DNA of 13,737 nucleotides from DATLYB01 sp964502525 (GTDB lineage: Bacteria; Bacteroidota; Bacteroidia; Chitinophagales; CAIOSU01), in NCBI GenBank assembly GCA_964502525.1, contig CAZCXH010000141.1:1-13737 (forward strand), written 5' to 3'. The position numbers were made by a program, and so were the translations under genes. Positions 1 to 8,122 of this stretch are shown here, piece by piece (position 1 is the stretch's first letter; every line of letters begins with the position of its first letter). The notes beneath the pieces are model-generated. The model made no database searches, had not been told where the DNA came from, and worked only from the letters and a program-made list of their open reading frames with translations.

Positions 1-1420
1 ATCGAAGTAATGCTCACCTGTCCGGTTGAACTGTTTATGGATACATTGGCGAATGCAACGGATGCCGGGGAAAGACTGTAAGTTGCAGATTGGCCCATTT
101 CGTCCGATGGAACAGGAGCAGGAGATGTGCTCACTGTTTGTGTTCCCGCAAAATCTTCGTTCACGTTGATGCTGCCGCTCAAAGTGAAAGCAGGCGCATC
201 GTTCACGGAACTTACTGCAAGCGTGAAAGTTGAAGCAGCAATGTTGTTTTGCGATTGGCCGTCATTGGCGGTCACCATAAATAATTGCGAACCGGAAGCA
301 TTAGATACAGCGGTAATTGATACCTTACCGGTTGCGCTGTTGATTGAAACATTGGCAAACGAAACAGACGCGGGTGAAATGCTGTAAGTTACCGTCTGGC
401 TTGCTTCGTCAGCGGGAATCATTCCGGGAACCGCAGTGACAACTTCAGTCGAAGCGAAATCTTCGTTCACCGAAACATTCCCGCTCATGGCGAACACGGG
501 CGCATCATTAACGGGATTAACTGTTACCATGAAGCTCCTGCCAAATGTCAATCCCCCATCACTCACGGTAACCGTGATATTTGCCGTGCCGTTCTTATTC
601 GCAGCCGGAGTAAAATTCAGCGAGCCTGCTGCGTTGGGTGAAGTGTAATTCACCGATGGATTCGGAATCAGCGCAGCGTTATCGGAAACCGCTGAGACGC
701 TCAACGTTTGGCTTTCATTTCCGCCAGCGCTGATGCCGATAAGGCTTACGGTTTGCAATCCGGCATCCTCATTAATAGTAATGTCTGAAACAACATCAAG
801 CGTGGGAACATCATTCACCGCATTGACAGTGAGCGTGAAAGTTTGCGAGTGCGTATTGTTTATTGACTGGCCGTCATTCGCAGTCACCGTGAACATCTGC
901 GTACCCGACAATTCAGGCTTCGAGGTGATGCTTACTTGTCCGGTTGAGCTGCTGAATGAAATGTTGGCAAACGAAACAGACGCGGGTGACAAGCTGTAAG
1001 CCACTGTCTGGCTTGCTTCATCCGCAGGAACCGTTGCAGGCATTGCGCTTACAATTTGAGTTCCGGTAAAATCTTCATTCACGGTAACGTTGCCGCTCAA
1101 CGTGAAAGCAGGCGCATCGTTCACCGCATTCACTTTCAGGGTGAAGGTTTTCGTTGCAATGTTATTGGTTGGATAACCGTCATTGGCGGTAATCGTGAAC
1201 TGCTGCTGACCAATCGCATTAGGAACTGATGTAATCGAAACTTGTCCGGTGCTTGTATTAATTGAAACATTCGCAAACGGAACTGAGGCAGGCGACAAGC
1301 TGTAAGTCACCACCTGCCATGCTTCATGAGCAGGAACAGGAGCCGGGGTTATCGTCATCACATTCGTTCCAGCAAAATCTTCATTGTAAGTAGAGCTGCC
1401 GCTGATTGTGAATGACGGGG
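1..1420 (-). repeat. Tandem cadherin/Ig-like repeat array within the giant CDS
   Basis: About four and a half units of roughly 305 bases (about 101 residues) lie head to tail, with boundaries near 1420, 1112, 809, 501 and 194; the fifth unit is cut by the left edge. Four units share a pattern: PAFTLSGNVTVNEDF-like start, PADEASQTV, YSLSPASVSFANVSI, STGQVSIT, FTVTANDGQS and a closing VNDAP. The third unit (about 501-809) belongs to a second class (INEDAGLQTVSLIGISAGG, SLNFTPAANKNGTANITVTVSDGG). Such repeats are known as extended stalks or adhesive modules in bacterial surface proteins, often calcium-stabilised through the conserved acidic residues. Confidence 0.9.
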
Positions 1421-4400
1421 GAGTGTTCGGCTTCTGCGCAACTTTTATCGCATTGATTTTCGCCTTGCCAATCACGTCAACCACTTTCACATTAAGCGTG
1501 CTGTCCGTCAGGCGCAGGTTGTAGGTATAGGAATACGCGGTCTTATAGCCGGCAGCAGCAATGATGTCAAAGTCATTTAAAATCACGCTGTCTTCAACCA
1601 TCACATCAAACACGCGCTCACCGGGATTCATCACAGCAGCCTGCTCCGTCCAATATAACGTGACGGTATAAAGGCCGGGAATCGCCTTGAAGTTGTAGCT
1701 TAGATTATTGCTCGTGCTGGTGAGTCGCTCGGATCTGAAGAGCGGTTCATCATCCGTATTCAGAATATCACCTATGCCGTTATAATACTTGGCAGAGCTT
1801 GGCAGTGAATAGAGCCTGTCGGATTCAAACACATCGCCATTCACAGCGTTGTGCGTTGAACCGCCACAGTTGATATTCAAAGCTGACAAATAAGCGCCTT
1901 CATCCTTCACGCCATCGCAGTCATTATCTTTTCCATCGAGAAGTTCAGGAGCGCCCGGATAAACAGTGCCCTGAGCATCATCGCAATCCAATTTATTCCA
2001 CACGTAGCCCACCCCGGGTTTCGATACGGAAACCACTGAATCATTCGGGTTGCCATAATAATCCCTGTCTGCATCCTTGTACCATACCAGCGGATTTGAG
2101 GGGCAATTTTCCCATGGCGAGGCGGGAGGATTCGCTGCAGTTGCAGCCCAGTCGGTCATCATATCCATCCGGTAAAACACGATTCTGTCCAGGCTGTACA
2201 ACTGGGCGCGACCGGAAATATCCATGGAGTAAACTCCTGCGAACGGAAAATCAACATATACTTCCCAGAAAGTGGATTCGCCTGCCCATGAGTTGTAGGT
2301 CCATCCACCCAGATTGTTCTGCCACTGCTTCCACCAGCCTCCGGCAAATCCCTGAACCTGTCCGTTCTTTTCAAACGTGCAGCCGTGGTCGGGGAAGCGC
2401 ACCCACACGTCATTGTTGTGGGTGTTGAGCGGGCCGCCATTGCGTGTGCGCATCTTGAAACGGTATTTGCCCGGATTGTTGATCTTGAACTGGTACGTCA
2501 GCATGCCATGACCTTTCTCATGGAAATAATTCGGACCCATCCATGTGTAATATTCCGTGCCGGTATAGCTGGGATAGGCAGTTTCCGAAGTCCATCCTTC
2601 TGAGGCAGGCGCTGATTCCACTTCCATCACGAGCAAACCGTTTTGCTCCACAAAATATCCGCAGGAAACTGTTTCTTCCGAGCCGGTGCCGCTCAGCGCA
2701 ACGCTGAGTGGCGAGTTGGCGCCCGTGTGCGAGATGCTCATTGCTGCCGTTCTTGCCCCGGAAGCGGAAGGCGTAAATGTAACGTTGAACGAATGAGTGG
2801 CGCCAACAGCAAGCGTAACAGCCGAACCGAAATTGTGCATGAAGTTGGATGCGTTGGTTCCGCTGATGGAAACGCTGTTAATCGTCAGATTAGCGCCTCC
2901 CGTGTTGGTCAATGATATTGACATGGGCGCAGATGCGTTCACATCGGTCTCAGGAAATATCATTGAAGAAGGAACTGCTGTTAAAATCCCCTGGGCGCTG
3001 CTGAGCGCGATGATTTCAATTGCGTTCACCTTGGCGTTGTTCACGCTTGCAGCGAAATCAATATTCATCGTTCCATCGTTCACCGTCACGTTGAACGTGC
3101 GGACATAAGCGGTGTACATTCCCGCTGCGCCATAAATATCGAGGTCGTCAATCACCAGCGCGTTTTCAATGCTCACGTCAAACACGCGGACACCGGGGTT
3201 GTTGGCTCCGCTCCAGATTTCAGCAAAATGCAGGTTGACCGTATATGAACCATTCTGAACCGGAACAGCATAGCCAAACGCATTGCCGTAACGGTCAGTC
3301 TGATAAAGCGCATCTTCAGCGGTTCCTGCAATTGCCTGCGCTGTGCTTCCTGTTGAGCCAGCCCAGTTGCTGTAGTAAGCGTCAGCGATATAATTTTCGG
3401 CAGCGGCAGTGGTGTAATTCGGCCCGCCAGCATTGATGCGAACTGAAGTCTGCTGCCCCTGGCCAACTCCTGTCATATTAATGATAGTGTTAACGGCATT
3501 CGTGCCGCTGTGCGAAATCGTGAAGGTTCCGTTTTTGGTTCCGACTGAGGCAGGCGTAAATGTAATCGGCACTTCCAGCGTGTCGCCTGCATTCAGCGCC
3601 ACCGGCATGGCATAGGGAGATACGAAAGAATAATTTCCGCCACCTGACATTGACAGCCCTTTGATGAGCAGCGCCTGGTTTCCACCGGGATTGGTAATGT
3701 ACAGCGTTTTTACGCTTGAATTGCCGAGTGCAATCTGACCGTAGCTCAGGCTGGCGGATGACAGCGTCAGCGCGCCTTTCGTGATGGCAGTTCCTGTGGG
3801 AGCGGTTTGACCATAGAGATAAAAAGCCTCCATCGAATTGAGCGCGTTGTTGCCTCTGATGCTGCTTCCAGCCACCGTATAGATGCCGAAGTTGCTGACG
3901 ATAGCCTGCGTGGCGTGCCTGCCGGTATTCAGGTTGTCGAGTGTCCTCCATTCGTTCGAGTTGCAGTCCAATGCTTCCGTCTGATCGTGTCCGCTGGTTT
4001 GAGCCATGCTTTCCCCGCCAATCACAAGAATTTCATCACCGAGCGCAACAACGGAAGCGCCTGCGCGCTGGGTTGGGATGTCGCCTTCAGGTGACGCGAG
4101 CGTTGTCCATGTCTGGTCGGCAATGTCATAAATATCAGTCTCCGCAATGGTGTGCGCGAAGGTGCTGCCGCCAAAGCCTGAATTCCTTCCGCCAATGCAA
4201 TAGATTTTTCCATCATGAATCGCCACCTGAAAGTGGTCGCGCGAATGTGGCGCATCCGCCAGCGTCTTCCATGTATTGGTTGCCGGATCAAATTCATCCA
4301 TGTAAGGAACCCATCCGGAAACGTGGCCGTTCGTGAGTCCTGACACAATATAAATTTTTCCATTGTAAGCAACCGTACCGGCTGAGCCTCTCCTGCGGGC

Positions 4401-7061
4401 TGCGGGGATATCCATTCCAACATGCCAGGTATTCGCAATGGGATCATAGATATAGACATTCGGAACGGGCGTTTCGCTCGGATAATTTCCGGTGAACGCG
4501 CACACCACATAGATCAGCCCGTTCAGTTCAACAGCCTGGAAGTGGTGCAACTGCATCGGGGGATTAGCTCCGGTTGACCATGTTTTGGTTGTGTAATTAT
4601 AAATTTCAACGGGGATGTTGCCTCTGCCGCCAATGAGCACGAATTTGTCTCCCGCCTGAACGAAAGCATTCTCCATGCGGGCGGTGCAGGCATTATTGTT
4701 TGCCACATTGTACCACAGACCGTTGCTTTCAACAGGCTCAACCGCAATGTAATCCCATGTTGCAGAGAAAGGGGTTGAACCGCGGGAAGTGGAAATAAAT
4801 CCTACCGCAAGCACATTGCTCAACCATGACGCGGGAACGGAAATCTGCGGACCTAAATTCGTCTTTGCACCGCCACCCACTGAATATAACGGCTGCACCA
4901 TCTGGGTGGTCGGGTCAACCTGAAGATACAAGTTCACATGGGAAGAACCAAGAATGGCAATGTTGTACATCGTTGATGTGACAACGCCTCCCACTTCCTT
5001 CACGATCTCAATGCCGCCCGCTCCGCCATTGGCTGCGCACGCCATCTTCAGATAGTTGTCCTGGTCGCCAGTACCCATGAAGATGCCCATTGAACGATAA
5101 TCGGCCGGGGTGATTCCGGAAAACGGCCCCATCACGCGACCGCTCACAACGTAGCCAAACGGGAATGAGCCGGCATTCACGCCAAGCTGATATGCATATT
5201 TTTGGTTATTCATATTTCCGAGCGCATCGCCTGGCGGAATGTTGTCAATAGTGAATTTGTAAGCTGCCCCTCCTACGGTCATGTTGTCCATATCGTAGAG
5301 GCTCATATAATCATCCACATTGTTCGTCATCACACCGGTATAACCCCAGCCGCCAATGCCGCCATTGTTGGTGTTCTGGTAGGTGTAGAGAACCGGGATC
5401 GTGGTGGTGGTTCCGTTGTTTGCATCCTGCGCGAATTTGTCGGTGTTGTCGAGGATGCCATCATTGTCATCATCGGTGTCAAGCAGGTCAGAAACATAAT
5501 CAAGATCAAAATCGGAGGGAACGCTTGCGGGCGAGCATTTGTCAGTTGCGTTCTGCGTCTCATCGCCATTCTTGTAGCCGTCCCCGTCATCGTCCAGCGT
5601 CATGCTGTTTGGATCACCCGCGCACGCAGCGAAATCGTTCGGTTCAAAAACAACGATGTCATTCGCGCCATACATTGCCACCCAAATAGTGCCGGGGAAA
5701 ACTTCATTATCACCCTGCGCCACCACATCGAGCGGAATTGAACCGAAGCCGGATGCAAGAATCGTTTGTCCGCCAGGCGCAATCGCACTGCCGGACGCAT
5801 TCATCTTAAAACGATACAGCTTGCCGTTGAAAGCAACAGCCAGCAAGTCGCCTTTCATCGCATTGCTGAAGTTGGAAGCTTTAAATTCAGCCATGCCATT
5901 TGTGGAAGCGCAAATCGTAGTCAGTGAACCGTTTGAGCCGGGAACGATGAAATTGCACTCCGCAGGGTTTTCCATGCCAGGCGGAATGGGGGTTTGCGGA
6001 TTCGAAGTGTTGAACGTGATGCTGCGGTTAGCGCGCACCGGGTTCGGGAAACCCGCATAGTAACCAAGTCCGCTCACAAAGTGCAAACCATCGCAATATG
6101 TTGTGCCGGGTTCGCTGGGCGCAATTGAACAGGCAGCAGGAGGACCGCCCCAGCCCCCATTAGGGCCATTGTCAAAACTGTACATCCTGCCTGCCTGCGT
6201 AATCACGATATCGTAATTGTTTCTCCAGCCGGGTGAATAAACCGTAACAGGACCACCGGCAACGAGCTTGCCCTGGTTCATGCCGTCATTGCCGCCAAAC
6301 GGATCGTTCACATCATTTCCGCTGACGTTTGCACGCGTTTCATCATCCAAAGTCGGGAGGTCATAAGTGGTGTTGCCAATCACATTCAAATCAATTTTCA
6401 GAATAGCAGTCGAATAGGCATATTCAGGCAAGTAAGCGAAGTTGTTGGAAGGCGCGCCCATGTTGGTGTTGCCGCCCTGCGCCATGTAAAGGATGTTGTT
6501 AACCTTGTCATAAGCCAGTCCGTTGGGCGAATGGTTTTCCTCCGAACGGGGAAGCCCGCGAACCAAATCCAACTTCACCCATTGCGTACCGTTCCACGTC
6601 AGGCGCGAAATGACACCGGAGTTGGTATCGAGATTCAAATCGTTGTTCACACCGTTGCCGCCCCCGATGCGCGGATCGCTCGAAGTGACGTAGATAACGG
6701 GATTGGCAGCCGTTCCTGCCACCGTGATTCCCGTCACCTGACGCGTGTTTACGGTTGCATTCAGCGTTCCATCATCATTGTGATTCGGGATTTGCCTGAT
6801 GAGGTCAATCTGCTCGGTGGCAGTCACCTCATAGCTGTTGGCGCTGTTGCGCGTCACCGTATAAACGAGAATCCTCCCGAACTGCTCCGCCACGTACAAT
6901 CGCCCGTCAGGGCCGAATTGCAGCGATGTAGGCTGTGAAAGATTGTCGCCAATCAGCGTACTTGGGGTAAAGCTGACGGTTTGCGCGAACGCATTAGAAA
7001 ATAACAAGCAGGATAAAACAATCGAGAAGGCAATGCCTGCTCTCTTCATTCCATTTTCCAT
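1..7061 (-). CDS. Giant secreted multidomain carbohydrate-binding/adhesin-like protein (C-terminus cut off by window edge)
   Basis: One frame stays open from ATG at 7061 to base 3 (2353 codons); an in-frame TAA at 7074-7076 fixes the start at 7061 or at a second ATG at 7049. Residues 1-26 are a signal peptide ending AFA before Gln27. Then, by approximate residue: 30-475 soluble sugar dehydrogenase-like propeller (FGPDGRLYVAEQFGR, ENHSPNGLAYD, QGGNTNMG); 488-548 thrombospondin-3-like Asp-rich calcium sites (DDDGDGY, DTDDDNDGILD); 549-775 lectin-like jelly roll; 778-1084 Kelch propeller (IYCIGGR, ILVIGGE); 1085-1202 and 1355-1460 choice-of-anchor-D domains (FTPASVG, FTPSASG); 1203-1354 and 1723-1884 malectin domains (RVFDVSIE, RVFDVMVE, KINAIKV); 1461-1634 CBM-like sandwich; 1652-1722 MopE-like metal-binding motif (YKDADRDYYG, DNDCDGVKDEG); 1885 onward cadherin/Ig repeats. 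Such architecture suggests a cell-surface glycan-binding protein. A type IX sorting domain would lie beyond the edge. Enzymatic activity of the propeller is not shown. Domain names come from motif recognition. Confidence 0.93.
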   Translation of the reverse strand, partial: MENGMKRAGIAFSIVLSCLLFSNAFAQTVSFTPSTLIGDNLSQPTSLQFGPDGRLYVAEQFGRILVYTVTRNSANSYEVTATEQIDLIRQIPNHNDDGTLNATVNTRQVTGITVAGTAANPVIYVTSSDPRIGGGNGVNNDLNLDTNSGVISRLTWNGTQWVKLDLVRGLPRSEENHSPNGLAYDKVNNILYMAQGGNTNMGAPSNNFAYLPEYAYSTAILKIDLNVIGNTTYDLPTLDDETRANVSGNDVNDPFGGNDGMNQGKLVAGGPVTVYSPGWRNNYDIVITQAGRMYSFDNGPNGGWGGPPAACSIAPSEPGTTYCDGLHFVSGLGYYAGFPNPVRANRSITFNTSNPQTPIPPGMENPAECNFIVPGSNGSLTTICASTNGMAEFKASNFSNAMKGDLLAVAFNGKLYRFKMNASGSAIAPGGQTILASGFGSIPLDVVAQGDNEVFPGTIWVAMYGANDIVVFEPNDFAACAGDPNSMTLDDDGDGYKNGDETQNATDKCSPASVPSDFDLDYVSDLLDTDDDNDGILDNTDKFAQDANNGTTTTIPVLYTYQNTNNGGIGGWGYTGVMTNNVDDYMSLYDMDNMTVGGAAYKFTIDNIPPGDALGNMNNQKYAYQLGVNAGSFPFGYVVSGRVMGPFSGITPADYRSMGIFMGTGDQDNYLKMACAANGGAGGIEIVKEVGGVVTSTMYNIAILGSSHVNLYLQVDPTTQMVQPLYSVGGGAKTNLGPQISVPASWLSNVLAVGFISTSRGSTPFSATWDYIAVEPVESNGLWYNVANNNACTARMENAFVQAGDKFVLIGGRGNIPVEIYNYTTKTWSTGANPPMQLHHFQAVELNGLIYVVCAFTGNYPSETPVPNVYIYDPIANTWHVGMDIPAARRRGSAGTVAYNGKIYIVSGLTNGHVSGWVPYMDEFDPATNTWKTLADAPHSRDHFQVAIHDGKIYCIGGRNSGFGGSTFAHTIAETDIYDIADQTWTTLASPEGDIPTQRAGASVVALGDEILVIGGESMAQTSGHDQTEALDCNSNEWRTLDNLNTGRHATQAIVSNFGIYTVAGSSIRGNNALNSMEAFYLYGQTAPTGTAITKGALTLSSASLSYGQIALGNSSVKTLYITNPGGNQALLIKGLSMSGGGNYSFVSPYAMPVALNAGDTLEVPITFTPASVGTKNGTFTISHSGTNAVNTIINMTGVGQGQQTSVRINAGGPNYTTAAAENYIADAYYSNWAGSTGSTAQAIAGTAEDALYQTDRYGNAFGYAVPVQNGSYTVNLHFAEIWSGANNPGVRVFDVSIENALVIDDLDIYGAAGMYTAYVRTFNVTVNDGTMNIDFAASVNNAKVNAIEIIALSSAQGILTAVPSSMIFPETDVNASAPMSISLTNTGGANLTINSVSISGTNASNFMHNFGSAVTLAVGATHSFNVTFTPSASGARTAAMSISHTGANSPLSVALSGTGSEETVSCGYFVEQNGLLVMEVESAPASEGWTSETAYPSYTGTEYYTWMGPNYFHEKGHGMLTYQFKINNPGKYRFKMRTRNGGPLNTHNNDVWVRFPDHGCTFEKNGQVQGFAGGWWKQWQNNLGGWTYNSWAGESTFWEVYVDFPFAGVYSMDISGRAQLYSLDRIVFYRMDMMTDWAATAANPPASPWENCPSNPLVWYKDADRDYYGNPNDSVVSVSKPGVGYVWNKLDCDDAQGTVYPGAPELLDGKDNDCDGVKDEGAYLSALNINCGGSTHNAVNGDVFESDRLYSLPSSAKYYNGIGDILNTDDEPLFRSERLTSTSNNLSYNFKAIPGLYTVTLYWTEQAAVMNPGERVFDVMVEDSVILNDFDIIAAAGYKTAYSYTYNLRLTDSTLNVKVVDVIGKAKINAIKVAQKPNTPPSFTISGSSTYNEDFAGTNVMTITPAPVPAHEAWQVVTYSLSPASVPFANVSINTSTGQVSITSVPNAIGQQQFTITANDGYPTNNIATKTFTLKVNAVNDAPAFTLSGNVTVNEDFTGTQIVSAMPATVPADEASQTVAYSLSPASVSFANISFSSSTGQVSITSKPELSGTQMFTVTANDGQSINNTHSQTFTLTVNAVNDVPTLDVVSDITINEDAGLQTVSLIGISAGGNESQTLSVSAVSDNAALIPNPSVNYTSPNAAGSLNFTPAANKNGTANITVTVSDGGLTFGRSFMVTVNPVNDAPVFAMSGNVSVNEDFASTEVVTAVPGMIPADEASQTVTYSISPASVSFANVSINSATGKVSITAVSNASGSQLFMVTANDGQSQNNIAASTFTLAVSSVNDAPAFTLSGSINVNEDFAGTQTVSTSPAPVPSDEMGQSATYSLSPASVAFANVSINSSTGQVSITS

Positions 7062-7249
7062 CTTCAGTCTGTTTTAGATGGTTTCACAATTGAATCACAA
7101 ACAACCCTGTGATTCTCCGGGCGCGCGAGCAGGAACTGAAAGAACAAGTGAAAACACCAAAGGCTTTCACGGCATTAGGCGTAATGTAATGTGGAGGAAG
7201 CGATAAAGCAAATTAAAAATCGGTGAAAAAAAGAGGTGAATGCAAGACT
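7062..7249. other. Upstream region of the giant gene, no gene seen
   Basis: The 188 bases before the giant gene hold no convincing reading frame. No full TTG/TAnnTTTG promoter was found on the minus strand. The closest -7 match is the complement of CAAATTAA at 7209-7216, one base off consensus and without a -33 partner at the usual distance. The promoter of the giant gene therefore remains unassigned. Confidence 0.5.
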
Positions 7250-7305
7250 CCACCCCCGAACCCCCGCCAGCGGGGGACAGCCAACGTACGTAGTCGCCTG
7301 AATTA
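7250..7305 (+). repeat. GC-rich palindrome-containing repeat, copy A
   Basis: This 56-base stretch recurs at 7981-8035 with one base deleted and two substitutions. It begins CCACCCCCGAA, contains the near-perfect 16-base palindrome CCCCCGCCAGCGGGGG (7261-7276) and ends TAGTCGCCTGAATTA. A further 46 bases (7306-7351) match 8123-8169 at roughly three quarters identity, so the repeat was originally longer. It looks like an intergenic REP-type repeat. Family identity cannot be settled without a genome-wide search. Confidence 0.85.
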
Positions 7306-7351
7306 TCCCGAAACAAGTGTAAAAAACAAACCGTGATCGGGATATACCATC
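7306..7351 (+). repeat. Tail segment of the composite repeat, copy A
   Basis: It reads CCCGAAACAAG, then AAACAAACC and GATATACCATC, and aligns with 8123-8169 at roughly three quarters identity. Here it follows repeat copy A directly. In copy B an 87-base segment (8036-8122) separates the two parts. Its distal end also forms the left arm of the 11-base inverted repeat at 7343-7353/7387-7397. Confidence 0.65.
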
Positions 7352-7397
7352 GGGTACTATAATGTACAAATTCGGAAACCTGTTTACCGATGGTATA
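7343..7397. repeat. 11-base perfect inverted repeat
   Basis: TATACCATCGG at 7343-7353 is the exact reverse complement of CCGATGGTATA at 7387-7397, with 33 bases between. It sits between repeat copy A and the first copy of the second repeat unit, so it probably belongs to the same palindromic element family rather than to a regulatory site. No gene start lies close by. Confidence 0.7.
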
Positions 7398-7452
7398 ACG
7401 CGGACATTGCGTGGATTATCTCCCATGCCGGAAGTGAGGGTGAACCGAAAAA
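7396..7452 (+). repeat. Second repeat unit, copy 1
   Basis: These 57 bases (TAACGCGGACATTGCGTGGA at the left, GTGAGGGTGAACCG near the right) match 8034-8090 with three substitutions. A shorter derivative, CATTGCGCGTGGATTATC at 7513-7530, lies just before the DUF559 gene and runs straight into the inverted GC palindrome. The unit lies upstream of the gene in copy 1 and downstream in copy 2, in the same orientation. Confidence 0.85.
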
Positions 7453-7510
7453 CGCAATAGCCTGCTTCATAACTGATGCCGGACGCGGTGATGATTGTCG
7501 TAAATTAGCC

Positions 7511-7559
7511 GGCATTGCGCGTGGATTATCCCCCGCTGGCGGGGGAGCGAGGGGGTGGA
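7511..7559 (-). repeat. Inverted copy of the GC palindromic repeat, left flank of the DUF559 gene
   Basis: The palindrome CCCCCGCTGGCGGGGG (7530-7545), followed by GCGAGGGGGTGGA, is the reverse complement, with small indels, of 7980-8007 on the other side of the DUF559 gene. Together they form inverted repeats of about 28-30 bases bracketing a 478-base segment (7530-8007). Bases 7511-7530 are a degenerate form of the second repeat unit. The gene's ATG is 22 bases after the repeat. Confidence 0.8.
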
Positions 7560-7581
7560 AACTCAATGAAGCAAAACAAAT

Positions 7582-7962
7582 ATGAAAGCCGGCAACACAA
7601 ACAACTTCGGCTATAACAAAGGCCTGCAGCCTTTTGCCAACAAGCTCCGCAAAGAAATGACCAAGGCGGAAGCATGCTTATGGAAATATGTCCTGCGGAC
7701 GCGGCAGATGAAAGGGTACCAGTTCAGAAGGCAGAGGCCTGTGCTGAATTATATTGCCGATTTTATGTGCAAAGAATTGAAACTGGTGATTGAGGTTGAT
7801 GGGGTGACGCATCATTGGGAGGAAACATTCGAAAAAGATGTAAAAAAGGAAAAAGATCTGAAGCAGGCTGGCTTTAAGGTGGTTCGGTTCAGCGATGAGG
7901 AGGTATTGCAGGATATGGATAATGTGATTCGGTCATTGGAGATAGTGATTGAAAAACCTTGA
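7582..7962 (+). CDS. DUF559 / Vsr-like endonuclease domain protein
   Basis: A 126-residue protein matching the DUF559 family over nearly its whole length. Landmarks are LRKEMTKAEACLW (22-34), FRRQRPV (48-54), YIADF (57-61), KLVIEVDG (67-74) with H77, and VVRFSDEEVL (100-109). The D60, E71 and D73 cluster resembles a PD-(D/E)XK/Vsr-type nuclease core, so a DNA-cleaving or nicking role is likely, but the biochemical function of these stand-alone proteins is not established. There is no signal peptide, so it should be cytoplasmic. No partner gene (methylase, transposase, helicase) is adjacent. No consensus promoter was seen. The gene stands alone between inverted copies of a GC-rich palindromic repeat, which suggests a link to repeat mobility or maintenance. 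The full length and intact core indicate it is not decayed. Confidence 0.92.
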   Translation: MKAGNTNNFGYNKGLQPFANKLRKEMTKAEACLWKYVLRTRQMKGYQFRRQRPVLNYIADFMCKELKLVIEVDGVTHHWEETFEKDVKKEKDLKQAGFKVVRFSDEEVLQDMDNVIRSLEIVIEKP

Positions 7963-7979
7963 AGTATCAGGATAAATCG

Positions 7980-8035
7980 TCCACCCCCGAACCCCCGCCA
8001 GCGGGGGCAGCCAACATGCGTAGTCGCCTGAATTA
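7980..8035 (+). repeat. GC-rich palindrome-containing repeat, copy B (right flank of the DUF559 gene)
   Basis: It is nearly identical to 7250-7305 and carries the same palindrome, CCCCCGCCAGCGGGGG (7992-8007). It starts 17 bases after the DUF559 stop codon. It is the right arm of the inverted pair with 7530-7559. The 16-base palindrome has only a two-base centre and no T-run after it, so it is not a typical intrinsic terminator. Confidence 0.85.
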
Positions 8036-8090
8036 ACGCGGACATTGCGTGGATTATCTCCTATGCCGGGAGTGAGGGTGAACCGGAAAA
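8034..8090 (+). repeat. Second repeat unit, copy 2
   Basis: A 57-base match to 7396-7452 with three substitutions. It abuts repeat copy B directly, sharing the TA of AATTA, whereas copy 1 lies about 90 bases beyond repeat copy A. It is part of an 87-base segment (8036-8122) that interrupts the alignment between the two composite copies, which suggests insertion here or loss in copy A. Confidence 0.85.
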
Positions 8091-8122
8091 TACCGATATA
8101 TCCTGGTCAGCGAAGTCAATCA

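Noticed and set aside
127..999. Plus-strand open frames with a repeated FTALTVSVKV-like pattern
   Set aside because: They are antisense shadows of the minus-strand cadherin-like repeats; the repeated pattern only mirrors the repeat structure of the real gene.
3490..4510. Minus-strand frames overlapping the Kelch region in a different phase
   Set aside because: They have no recognisable domain, and the giant frame runs through uninterrupted with Kelch motifs.
5202..5741. A 179-codon plus-strand frame rich in His, Ile and Val
   Set aside because: It lies opposite the calcium-binding and lectin-like region of the giant gene, which has a continuous frame with recognisable motifs. The Ile/Val/His richness reflects antisense Asp/Asn codons.
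7175..7566. Small minus-strand frames (83 and 60 codons) with GDNPR and PPLAGVRGW-type peptides
   Set aside because: They are translations of the GC palindromic repeats; similar peptides recur wherever the repeat recurs and do not indicate genes.
7992..8007. Intrinsic terminator of the DUF559 gene
   Set aside because: The palindrome has only a two-base centre and no following T-run, and the same palindrome occurs away from gene ends.
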